From: an uncultured Bacteroidota bacterium
GTDB lineage: Bacteria > Bacteroidota > Bacteroidia > AKYH767-A > JABDAW01
Direction of reading: 5' to 3'
DNA length: 60,801 nt
NCBI GenBank assembly: GCA_903844645.1
Contig: CAIMUP010000051.1
Span: 1-60,801 of the forward strand
The notes under the pieces are model-generated. The model did no database searches and was not told the DNA's origin. It saw only the letters and a list, made by a program, of their open reading frames with translations. This document shows positions 8,676 through 16,205 of the stretch, piece by piece; position 1 is the stretch's first letter; each line of letters starts with the position of its first letter. A program made the position numbers and the translations under genes.

Positions 8676-8944
8676 GATACTTGTCAAGGATGTGAACATA
8701 CTTGTCATGCTAAAGTACATTTCTATCAAGTATCTGCACATCCTTATAAAGTATGTTCACATCCCTATAAAGTATCTGCACATCCTTATAAAGTATCTGC
8801 ACATCCTTATAAAGTATGTGTACATCCTTATAAAGTATCTGCACATCCCTATAAAATATGTTCACATCCCTATAAAATATGTTCACATCCCTATAAAGTA
8901 TGTTCACATCCCTATAAAATATGTTCACATCCCTGCTAAGTATC
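8676..8944. repeat. 21-bp tandem array 4 (13 units)
   Basis: Units start every 21 bp from 8676 to 8928. Core units contain CATCCYTATAAA followed by GTAT and either CTGCA or GTTCA. The first unit (GATACTTGTCAAGG...) nearly matches the third unit of array 3, and the last contains GCTAAGTATC, matching the array 3 end. Core units differ from those of array 3 in about a third of positions, so the two arrays share ends but not the homogenised core. Confidence 0.95.
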
Positions 8945-8948
8945 CTTT

Positions 8949-9095
8949 TTTCTCCTGTTTTTATATTGAGAAAGGTGATTTTTAAGGAATGGCAAGTAGC
9001 AAGAAACAGGTTTTAGGGGGTATTTAAGGAGGGGAAAAGGAAAGGGAATTCATTATTGTCAGGAATTATTGTTAGGAATTGTGTAGTTTTGGCGG
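8949..9095 (+). repeat. Duplicated flank shared by arrays 3 and 4 (copy 2)
   Basis: Counterpart of 5295-5440, with ordered blocks TTTTTATATTGAGAAAGG, AGGTTTTAG, ATTTAAGGAG and GTGTAGTTTTGG. It ends in the promoter box of the PrsW gene. Confidence 0.7.
9084..9091 (+). promoter_or_regulatory. Promoter -7 box (TAGTTTTG) for the PrsW gene
   Basis: Exact TAnnTTTG match 47 bases before the ATG at 9139. Confidence 0.65.
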
Positions 9096-9138
9096 CTTAT
9101 AAACCTCTTCATTAAATTTAACAAAATTGATTTAAAAT

Positions 9139-10461
9139 ATGCTATTATATTATGGTGCCACAATTGCCGCCTTAATTCCGATAATCTGGATTCTTTTTCT
9201 AAGGAAATTAGATTTATTTAAGCAACTCAAATTACCTCCTATTATCATCGTTTGCATACTCGGTGCACTCACCACTTTCCTTGCACATCCTGTCTATAAA
9301 TACCTGATTGACCCTACAGGATTCACTACCGATGGAACCATTGAAGGAGACCTTTTATATTCAATAATAGGTATTGGCTTACCAGAAGAATTAATGAAAA
9401 TACTACCCGTGTTTCTCGTCCTTTTATTCTTCCCGAAGTTAATAAAAGAACCCTTCGATTTAATCATTTTCGCCTCTGTGTCAGCATTAGGTTTTTCATT
9501 CCGAGAAAACATACTCTATGTCTTTAAATATGGGTACGAAATTATCCCTGCAAGGTCAATCGTTTCATCGCCATTCCACATGTTCACCTCCTGTATTTTC
9601 ATTTATGGATTAATAATTTGGAGGTATAAAAAGAATGTAAAAAACAAGTGGTTCAATCTCTTCTGGTTCCCTGCATTTGCCATTATATCACATGGAATTT
9701 TTGATTTCTTTATAATAACAACATCGAGTATTTTCTTCCCAATTCTTTCCTTGTTTTATTTTATGATCATGGTCTCCATAGTAGCAGGAATATTTAATAA
9801 CACCCTGAATCAATCATCAGGATTCAGCCCGAAAGTAGTGGTCAATTCAGACGATACCATCAAGCTTGTTTTAGGAAGTTATGCCATTCTTTTCGTGCTG
9901 TATATTGTTGGCGGATTCTTCGCAGGATCAGAGGCAATGGCAATAAATATTATTAGAAAAGTGAACTACTTCAACGCCACAATGGTGCTGATAATGGTAA
10001 CCCGTTTAAGCAGAATAAAGTTGGTCGAAGGACACTGGTTTATGCTTCAATTTGAATTGCCGTTTAGTTATAATGGAGGTTGGAAAATAAAAGGAGATGG
10101 GTTCAATGAAACCTACATTAATCAGTACCTTGAAGAAGACATTAAACTTTATCCTTTCCCTAAGCGATTAAACCCCGAAGGAAAGAAATATCATGCCTTT
10201 ATTGAGAAGAAAATTTATTCAAATGATATGCAACTTTTCTATCTTACCAAGGTTTATAAAACGGATGATAAAACCGATTTTGAATATTACATTTTAATGC
10301 CAAAGAAAAGCGGCACTACTGAATTTGATACCGACAAACCCATTGCGGCTTTCTTGAAATTGGATAACCTTGAATTCATTAATAATCCGAATGCAGATTA
10401 TAGTGAACTTCCTTTTCTATCATGGGTAGAAATAATCAGTTTTCAGAACAACCATCCATAG
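9139..10461 (+). CDS. PrsW-family intramembrane metalloprotease
   Basis: A 440-residue protein with about eight membrane helices in residues 1-290. The PrsW motifs are all visible: Glu83-Glu84 and Lys87 in LPEELMK, FRENILY at 121-127, His147 in FHMF and HGIFDF at 185-190. These are the presumed metal-binding and catalytic residues; PrsW of Bacillus cleaves the anti-sigma factor RsiW at site 1. No anti-sigma or sigma gene is adjacent, so the substrate here is unknown. The C-terminal 140 residues form a soluble domain that I do not recognise. The gene stands alone, with its own promoter in the array 4 flank. Confidence 0.85.
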   Translation: MLLYYGATIAALIPIIWILFLRKLDLFKQLKLPPIIIVCILGALTTFLAHPVYKYLIDPTGFTTDGTIEGDLLYSIIGIGLPEELMKILPVFLVLLFFPKLIKEPFDLIIFASVSALGFSFRENILYVFKYGYEIIPARSIVSSPFHMFTSCIFIYGLIIWRYKKNVKNKWFNLFWFPAFAIISHGIFDFFIITTSSIFFPILSLFYFMIMVSIVAGIFNNTLNQSSGFSPKVVVNSDDTIKLVLGSYAILFVLYIVGGFFAGSEAMAINIIRKVNYFNATMVLIMVTRLSRIKLVEGHWFMLQFELPFSYNGGWKIKGDGFNETYINQYLEEDIKLYPFPKRLNPEGKKYHAFIEKKIYSNDMQLFYLTKVYKTDDKTDFEYYILMPKKSGTTEFDTDKPIAAFLKLDNLEFINNPNADYSELPFLSWVEIISFQNNHP

Positions 10462-10610
10462 TAACCCGAAACAACTCTTACCAGATACGACTGATTTCAA
10501 ATCATTTGGTCAATCAATAAGATTATTCAATTCAAACAATCAACATTAAGTCAATTAATAACCCAGAGTGCCACATGTTTTCAGGCATAAAAGAGTTGCT
10601 TTTTATTCTG

Positions 10611-10618
10611 TATCTTTG
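10611..10618 (+). promoter_or_regulatory. Promoter -7 box (TATCTTTG)
   Basis: Exact TAnnTTTG match 47 bases before the ATG at 10666. Confidence 0.65.
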
Positions 10619-10665
10619 CATCCCTAAATAAATTATCTCCATTTAACAATTAAAAATTATTAAAA

Positions 10666-10968
10666 ATGAAAAACCAAGATCTTATTTCCAAAAGAATTTT
10701 AACCGTAGCTTTCGCTTTATCCATGATACTATGCAGTGCTGCTTTGTTTGTGCTTTCTTTAAACTTTTCTGGCAAGGCAAAGGCTGCAACTACGGTGGTT
10801 TCGCCTATTGTTGCGAGCAAGATTTCGAGTGCTAATCCGGCAGGTGAAGGAGGCTTCATCGCCAGTGCCGGAGTAGCGAATAATTATGCTTACTATATCT
10901 ACTTAGCACCCAATGGTAACTGCAATTATTGGAAGGCTTCGTTGAGCCTTTTTAAGGATGTCCAATAA
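10666..10968 (+). CDS. Small exported protein of unknown function
   Basis: A 100-residue protein with an N-terminal hydrophobic segment (about 12-32) ending near KAKA, consistent with a signal peptide or anchor. The rest is rich in Ala, Gly, Ser and Asn and has no recognised domain. Its own promoter and the short 27-base distance to the next start suggest it is the first gene of a small envelope operon. Coding status is likely but rests only on the signal sequence and context. Confidence 0.6.
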   Translation: MKNQDLISKRILTVAFALSMILCSAALFVLSLNFSGKAKAATTVVSPIVASKISSANPAGEGGFIASAGVANNYAYYIYLAPNGNCNYWKASLSLFKDVQ

Positions 10969-10995
10969 TTGTTTAGCCGTAGCGTTACTTCGACT

Positions 10996-11898
10996 ATGAA
11001 ACTGCTTTTTGTCTCTATTTTCATTGTCTTTTTTTGTACTCATGCAAGAGCCACAAACTCTTCCTTGGATGATTCCACAAAACAATCTTCATGTCATTGG
11101 TATTGCCCTAAGATTGATTGGAAACAGGTTCAGTTCTTTGGCAAATCATCTGACACCAACTACCGATACAACAAGGTCTATTTCGAGGTAGGAGTAGGGA
11201 ATTACAACAATCCGGCAGCAGATAGATTAGAACGGAAGTTTAGTGATTTAGGATACTCCGGTTTAAGTTCTTCTGATGGATTACTTGGCGATATTCGGAC
11301 TGTTTCCGGTAAGCCTACCATGTTTGGGAAGAAGGATATTCAGTTTCACCTCGGCTTCGGATATAGTGTCAATAAGTATCTGTCATTCGGTATTGATTTT
11401 CGGAATATTCCTTCGATGAATGTGCAAGGATATGTCGCCAAAGTGCCGTACGATTACACCAATCCAGACCTTGTGCAAGAATCTGTAAGTGCTACTACTA
11501 CCCAATACAAAGTCAATGTGTTGTTACTGACCATTGAACAAAATCATCGCAAGGTTTTCGATGTATCCGCAGGGGCAGCCATGGTTCATTATACCTTCGA
11601 TGTGGAAACTCAACTGAACATTAATCAATATGATACGACTTCCAATCTTCAAATCGTGGGGCAGGCAAACATTGTAACCACACCGAAAGTATGGGGACAG
11701 GCATTCAATGTTCATAGCGATATTTACTTCACCAAAAACTTCTCTTTACAACTATCCGGCGATTATTTTTTTAATGTTGTGGCATCAATTCCTACCATCG
11801 TTTTTAATGACGGACCATACCAGCGAAGGGTCGGAGATCATACGTTGAATTTCTTGCATGCCACCTTCTCTGGCGGTCTGGCTTTTCATTTTTGGTAA
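10996..11898 (+). CDS. Secreted or outer-membrane beta-barrel-like protein
   Basis: Start placed at the ATG at 10996 because it gives a clean signal peptide (MKLLFVSIFIVFFCTHARA); an in-frame TTG at 10969 adds nine residues that spoil it. The 300-residue protein shows alternating hydrophobic strands ending in aromatic residues (FHLGFGYSVNKYLSFGIDFRN, quoted in part as FHLGFGYS and LSFGIDF) and a C-terminal HATFSGGLAFHFW. A terminal Trp/Phe after alternating residues is typical of outer-membrane barrels. No specific family recognised. It lies 39 bp before the GT-C gene. Confidence 0.7.
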   Translation: MKLLFVSIFIVFFCTHARATNSSLDDSTKQSSCHWYCPKIDWKQVQFFGKSSDTNYRYNKVYFEVGVGNYNNPAADRLERKFSDLGYSGLSSSDGLLGDIRTVSGKPTMFGKKDIQFHLGFGYSVNKYLSFGIDFRNIPSMNVQGYVAKVPYDYTNPDLVQESVSATTTQYKVNVLLLTIEQNHRKVFDVSAGAAMVHYTFDVETQLNINQYDTTSNLQIVGQANIVTTPKVWGQAFNVHSDIYFTKNFSLQLSGDYFFNVVASIPTIVFNDGPYQRRVGDHTLNFLHATFSGGLAFHFW

Positions 11899-11937
11899 TC
11901 CTGTCAGGCTTCTTTCCAAGCCTCTAAGTGTTCATCC

Positions 11938-13446
11938 ATGAACTTGCAAAACATCCCCACCCGTATCCTTGTTTTTGTATTCATCATCCTTTGTTTCATC
12001 ACGCGGCTTCCGCAATTATTAAGCCCTAATATTTTATTAGATGGCGATGAAAGCATCTTAGGATTACTCTCAAAACACATTGCCGAAGGTAAAGGATTCC
12101 CAATCTTTTTCTATGGTCAGAATTATGGTTTCTCCTTGCTGGAAGGCTCTTTCGGAGCGATCAGTTTTTTAGTATTCGGGGTGAATGCCGTTGCCTTACG
12201 CGTATCTTTATTGCTATTATGGTCTATCGGCATTGTATTTTTCTTCTTATCGTTTCTGCAATTAACGAACAAGAAAACCGCCTTCCTCATTACGCTACTG
12301 ATGGTGCTGATACCTGCCTGGGCAATAGGATCTATGAAGGCGAGAGGCGGTTATATTACAGCCTTTACCCTAACATCTATCGTTATTTATTTAATATTAA
12401 AAGCCAAAGAAAGTCCAACCGTAACACTCTCTTTTATTATTGGAGCAATCACTTTTATCATCTATCTTTCTCGACCGTTTTGGATACCCGGATTGCTGCC
12501 AGTTTTCGTTTATGCGTATGCCTTCAAACGAAATTACAGAGGCATCCTCGCCTTATGTTCAGGGGCTTTGCTGTTCTTCTTGATCTTCCAATTTATCCTC
12601 CCGAAGCCTTATGTTTTCTGGGAGCCAAAGTTGTTTATCGTAACCAGTTATTGGGATGCTATCAAAGAAATCCCTGTCCGTATTTTCTATAATACCACTG
12701 GTTCGTATTGCTTGGAAAACAATATCGCGTTAGGATTTTTCGATAGGATTTCATCCTACCTTTTCGATGGTCTTTTAATCCTTTTATTCGCGATACAAGG
12801 CTACCGAATCATCAACAAAAAGTACCTTGTATGGTCATCCGTGTTTTGTATTTCCATCCTTTTCACGATTGCTTACACGCCCTTCTTCACCAAGAATTAT
12901 GGCGCAAGGTACCTCCTCCCCTACTCCCAATTTTTGGTGTGTTGGATGGGAGTCGAGGTGATAGATTTTATCCAACAAAAGAAATTCTTAAAATACTTCT
13001 ATGCCTTCGTAAGCATCCTGTTTATTTTCTGTATCGGGGCGTTGATAGAGTTTAAGGACTTCAACTTTTTGCCTGAAAGCAAGAGCACTATTCCTGAAAA
13101 AAGCAGGGTGGAAGAGGTCATTACATACCTTGCCGACCATGGTGTGCATGATGCCTTCACGATAGATGGGATGACCCAATGGAGCTTTATTTTTTACAGT
13201 AATGAATCGCTTATATGCCGTTCGTTATCGCCGATTGACCGGTATCCTCGTTACCCGGAATTGGTGGATAAGGCGATGAATGCGTGCAAACCGACGGCTT
13301 TGATTTGGATGAAAGAAGGGGTTTATAAATTGGAACAAAATCCAGAATACAGCCGCGATATTATCCTCCTCGGCGGTCGGTATTTTGTTTATCTTCATCC
13401 CTCGAAAGACCTTTTGAAGAAGATGAATTTCCGGTTCCGGGAGTAA
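11938..13446 (+). CDS. GT-C membrane glycosyltransferase (GT39/ArnT-like)
   Basis: A 502-residue protein with about ten to eleven membrane helices. After the first helix the acidic motif LLDGDESILG (about 33-42) occupies the place of the catalytic Asp-Glu of GT-C enzymes, which use polyprenyl-phosphate sugars and work on the periplasmic side. The C-terminal 110 residues form a soluble domain. Acceptor unknown; surface proteins or glycolipid are reasonable. It is the last gene of a likely three-gene transcript and is followed by a strong terminator. Five more GT-C-like proteins occur in the window. Confidence 0.8.
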   Translation: MNLQNIPTRILVFVFIILCFITRLPQLLSPNILLDGDESILGLLSKHIAEGKGFPIFFYGQNYGFSLLEGSFGAISFLVFGVNAVALRVSLLLLWSIGIVFFFLSFLQLTNKKTAFLITLLMVLIPAWAIGSMKARGGYITAFTLTSIVIYLILKAKESPTVTLSFIIGAITFIIYLSRPFWIPGLLPVFVYAYAFKRNYRGILALCSGALLFFLIFQFILPKPYVFWEPKLFIVTSYWDAIKEIPVRIFYNTTGSYCLENNIALGFFDRISSYLFDGLLILLFAIQGYRIINKKYLVWSSVFCISILFTIAYTPFFTKNYGARYLLPYSQFLVCWMGVEVIDFIQQKKFLKYFYAFVSILFIFCIGALIEFKDFNFLPESKSTIPEKSRVEEVITYLADHGVHDAFTIDGMTQWSFIFYSNESLICRSLSPIDRYPRYPELVDKAMNACKPTALIWMKEGVYKLEQNPEYSRDIILLGGRYFVYLHPSKDLLKKMNFRFRE

Positions 13447-13470
13447 GCCTTATTTGATAGTATATTCATT

Positions 13471-13504
13471 AAAAAAAAGCGGCACACTGTGTACCGCTTT
13501 TTTT
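13471..13504. terminator. Bidirectional intrinsic terminator
   Basis: Stem AAAAGCGG..ACA / TGT.CCGCTTTT with flanking A8 and T7, between the convergent GT-C gene and the SprB-repeat pseudogene; it can serve both strands. Confidence 0.85.
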
Positions 13505-13565
13505 ATGAAGGAATTTGTGGTAATCTGACAGGAACGTAAAGGGGCGTATTTGTTAGAATGTTTGG

Positions 13566-14741
13566 TCAATAAGAAGATACATGCATCACTGCTGATTGAC
13601 AATTTTTTGTGTCAACAATATATATAACATGATCACCTTGTGGCGGGTTTGTGATAGAATATTGACCTTGGTAATTAAGTGCCCAATCATGATGAGAGTC
13701 AATATGTACATAATAAGTATAAGCAAGAACATCAAAGCCATTTCCGCCCTGAATATTATCAACTGTTAAGTACGAAACGGGATAACCCCAATCAAAATGT
13801 GCGTTATATGTAATGGGGGCAGGTTGAGTTATTGTAAATGTGGTTTGCATACTTATTGGACTGCATCCATCATCATTAAGAACGGATAAAGTATAAGTTC
13901 CCGGGTGTAAATTGTTAAAGTATCCTATTTCATTAATATTATTAATATCTGAAGGCTCATCATAGTTCACATTTACCCCTGTAAGTTCACAATGATAAGG
14001 ATAACTTGCATCTTGGATAACTGGAAATACCTTTACAACACCATCATCTGCACCATTGCAAGTAACATTTTTTGAAGACGTTCTCACTTAAATAACAGAT
14101 CCAACTCGATCTCCTAATGCAAAAGGATTTGAGATAACAGAACATCCACTTTGATCAATAACACCAATTTTTGTTGAACTACCATTCAAATTGAATATCG
14201 AGTAATCTCCATTAGCATCTGGTCCTTGAGTAAACGGACTATTATTTTGATTTCCTCCAGTGCCATAAAGTTTAAAATGATAGGTCCCTGTTCCCCCACT
14301 TGGATGAAGAGTTATGAACCCATCATTTCCTCCAAGGCATATTGGAGGATGAGTGGCTGTAATATTAGGGACTATTTCAGAAGGTGCGGTAAGGGTAAAA
14401 TCAGAAGTCCCAACTGTGATAGTAGGTGAGAAAAAATAAAAATCATAAATAATTATGGTTTTGTATCCTGTACAGATGTGGTTAAAAAACATAACCCAGG
14501 TAGTACCACCATTATAATAATTAATTTCCGTCGGCAAAGTAACATCCCCATCAATTGTGGCATATGGAATACCTCCTGAAGGTGCATTAGTCACTGTTAC
14601 CTCTATAGAGCCATCGCATAAATTGCTACAAGCTGGGTTGGCATGCCCTGTAACAGAAACTGTAGGTGTTGCATTCACTATATTAATTACCATGACCATG
14701 CCCAGCACGACCATTAAACATTTTGTTAAGATTTTTTTCAT
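13566..14741 (-). pseudogene. SprB-repeat secreted protein interrupted by an in-frame TAA
   Basis: Starting at the ATG at 14741 (signal peptide MKKILTKCLMVVLGMVMVIN...A), the frame runs 217 codons, hits TAA at 14088-14090 and continues in the same frame for 173 codons to 13566. Both halves carry SprB-like repeats: CLGGNDGFITLHPSGGTGTYHF before the stop (quoted in part: CLGGNDGF, SGGTGTY) and VTCNGADDGVV directly after it. The continuous frame and matching repeat spacing show one ancestral gene. No T9SS C-terminal domain or PKD domain remains, so it is also probably truncated. The longer upstream frame to 14966 runs into array 5 and is spurious. A short secreted product from the first half remains possible. 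Confidence 0.75.
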
Positions 14742-14782
14742 TGTTTTAATTTTATTAGTTAGAATATGTTTTATTATCGCTG

Positions 14783-14790
14783 CAAATCTA
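14783..14790 (-). promoter_or_regulatory. Promoter -7 box (TAGATTTG) for the SprB-repeat gene
   Basis: Minus-strand TAGATTTG, 41 bases before the ATG at 14741. Supports 14741 over the longer start inside array 5. Confidence 0.65.
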
Positions 14791-14904
14791 CTAATAATAT
14801 TTATCATTCCACCCCCCCCTTCCAAAAAAAGCTGCATATATATAGGGATGCCTCCCACCTCTTTTTCCAGAAATTTCCCCTTTTTACAGCTAAAAAAGTT
14901 CACG

Positions 14905-15155
14905 GTAGCAATTAGTCTGACCACAATAGCTATTGTCTTGACCACGGTAGCTATTGTCATGACCACAATAGCTATTGGTATGAGACGGTAGCTATTGTCA
15001 TGACCACAATAGCTATTGTCATGACCACAGTAGCTATTGTTATGACCACAGTAGCTATTGTCTTGAGGAAGGTAGCTATTGTCATGACCACAGTAGCTAT
15101 TGTCATGACCACGGTAGCTATTGTCATGACCACAGTAGCTATTGGAATGAAAACA
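14905..15155. repeat. 21-bp tandem array 5 (12 units, one of 20 bp)
   Basis: Units contain GTAGCTATTGTCATGACCAC or close variants. The unit at 14968-14987 is 20 bp, one of only two length exceptions I noticed in all arrays. Units include the palindromes TAGCTA and GTCATGAC. It lies between two minus-strand genes in a 488-bp gap; the remainder is the terminator at 15168 and the promoter at 14783. Confidence 0.93.
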
Positions 15156-15167
15156 ATTGCTTGTAAT

Positions 15168-15209
15168 AAAAAAGCAGCCCCGAATCTTATAGGATTCAGG
15201 GCTGCTATT
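15168..15209 (-). terminator. Intrinsic terminator
   Basis: Stem GCAGCCC / GGGCTGC continuing as GAATC / GATTC, with an A6 run that becomes T6 on the minus strand. It ends the gene at 15230-16090. Confidence 0.85.
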
Positions 15210-15229
15210 TTGAGCGGATGCCTTTTTGA

Positions 15230-16090
15230 TTATAAAGCAGTGCGAGAAATCGGGTCGCTCAATCCATAAGGATTATCATCATCATCAATAATCAATTCAT
15301 GTCGGAAATAAACCAAAGTACCGCGGGTAAAACCTCCCTTTTTGGTATGATTCTTTTTGGTCGGTCGCAGCCTTGTCCAGGTGATATTATCTAATGAATA
15401 CCACCAGTCGTGTATGCCAACCTTGTCATCCTGATCTACATCGCCAGTTAATAAAAATTCTCCTGCTACTACTGAATTCCGTACCCCGAACACAGCCAAA
15501 TGTCTTCCTCCCGGACCTACGACATGGAAGCCGCCACTCTGTAACGTCGAGATGGCGTGTGCTCTGTTAGCCGGATTTTGAACAAAGGTGTTGAAGAGGT
15601 GGAGAATAGGCTCTAAAGCGGTAATCATCGCTCTGTAATATTCGCTTACCGCTGGTCCGTGAGCATCTTCATAATCGTCCACCGAAGTGGTCGCTAAGGT
15701 GAGTAATCCGCTTACCACCGTAACGTGAATATTGCCCGTGCAATCAGAAATTATTTGTCTGCCGAGTTCTACGGTTTCGCTTTTATTTTTACCCGTCATG
15801 TTCAGCACTCCTTTTACTACTTGGTTAGGGTCAGGTAATGACATCAAAACAATGGGCATTGCGCGTTCTAATTTCAACGCTGTTCCGTGGTCATCGGTGA
15901 GGATAATAATGCAGTTTTCAAAGCCCTTCCGTTGCCTTAATTTTTCGGCAAGCGTTCTGCCTTTCCATGTGTTCGGGAAGGAGAATTTCAGACCTTCTCC
16001 AATAGGTTTTACTTCCGATGCCACTACCTTTTTCCACTCCAGGATGTAGGACATGATTACGATTACAAATGTTACGATTTTGTTCTTCAT
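15230..16090 (-). CDS. Protein of unknown function with C-terminal Fn3-like segment
   Basis: A 286-residue protein. A hydrophobic N-terminus (about 5-18) could be a signal peptide, though no clear cleavage site follows. The middle (about 100-200) looks helical: QVVKGVLNMTG, AMITALEPILHLFNTFV. The C-terminal 70 residues, with DWWYSLDNITWTRL, GTLVYFRHEL and a final GLSDPI, resemble a fibronectin-III-like ending. Proteins with a helical part followed by a small beta domain also occur at 34325, 42391 and 57564. It is flanked by terminators on both sides, so probably transcribed alone. Function unknown. Confidence 0.7.
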   Translation of the reverse strand: MKNKIVTFVIVIMSYILEWKKVVASEVKPIGEGLKFSFPNTWKGRTLAEKLRQRKGFENCIIILTDDHGTALKLERAMPIVLMSLPDPNQVVKGVLNMTGKNKSETVELGRQIISDCTGNIHVTVVSGLLTLATTSVDDYEDAHGPAVSEYYRAMITALEPILHLFNTFVQNPANRAHAISTLQSGGFHVVGPGGRHLAVFGVRNSVVAGEFLLTGDVDQDDKVGIHDWWYSLDNITWTRLRPTKKNHTKKGGFTRGTLVYFRHELIIDDDDNPYGLSDPISRTAL

Positions 16091-16144
16091 TTTTGTTAAT
16101 TTAATTAAGTTTATTTTTAGTTTAAGTTTGTTGCTTTGGGGAAT

Positions 16145-16178
16145 AAAAAAACCCCCTCCGAATAATCGAAGGGGGTTT
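16145..16178 (-). terminator. Intrinsic terminator
   Basis: Stem of CCCCCT..CGA / TCG..GGGGG with an A7 run on the plus strand, giving T7 on the minus strand, 28 bases after the stop of the large T9SS protein. Confidence 0.85.
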
Positions 16179-16205
16179 CAATTATAGTTTCCTAACGAGG
16201 GGCTG

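Noticed and set aside
14088-14090. Programmed read-through or recoding of the TAA in the SprB gene
   Set aside because: No recoding signal is visible, and the protein is also missing its sorting domain, so decay is simpler.
14742-14966. N-terminal extension of the SprB-repeat gene into array 5
   Set aside because: It translates repeat units; a clean signal peptide and promoter box fit the ATG at 14741.
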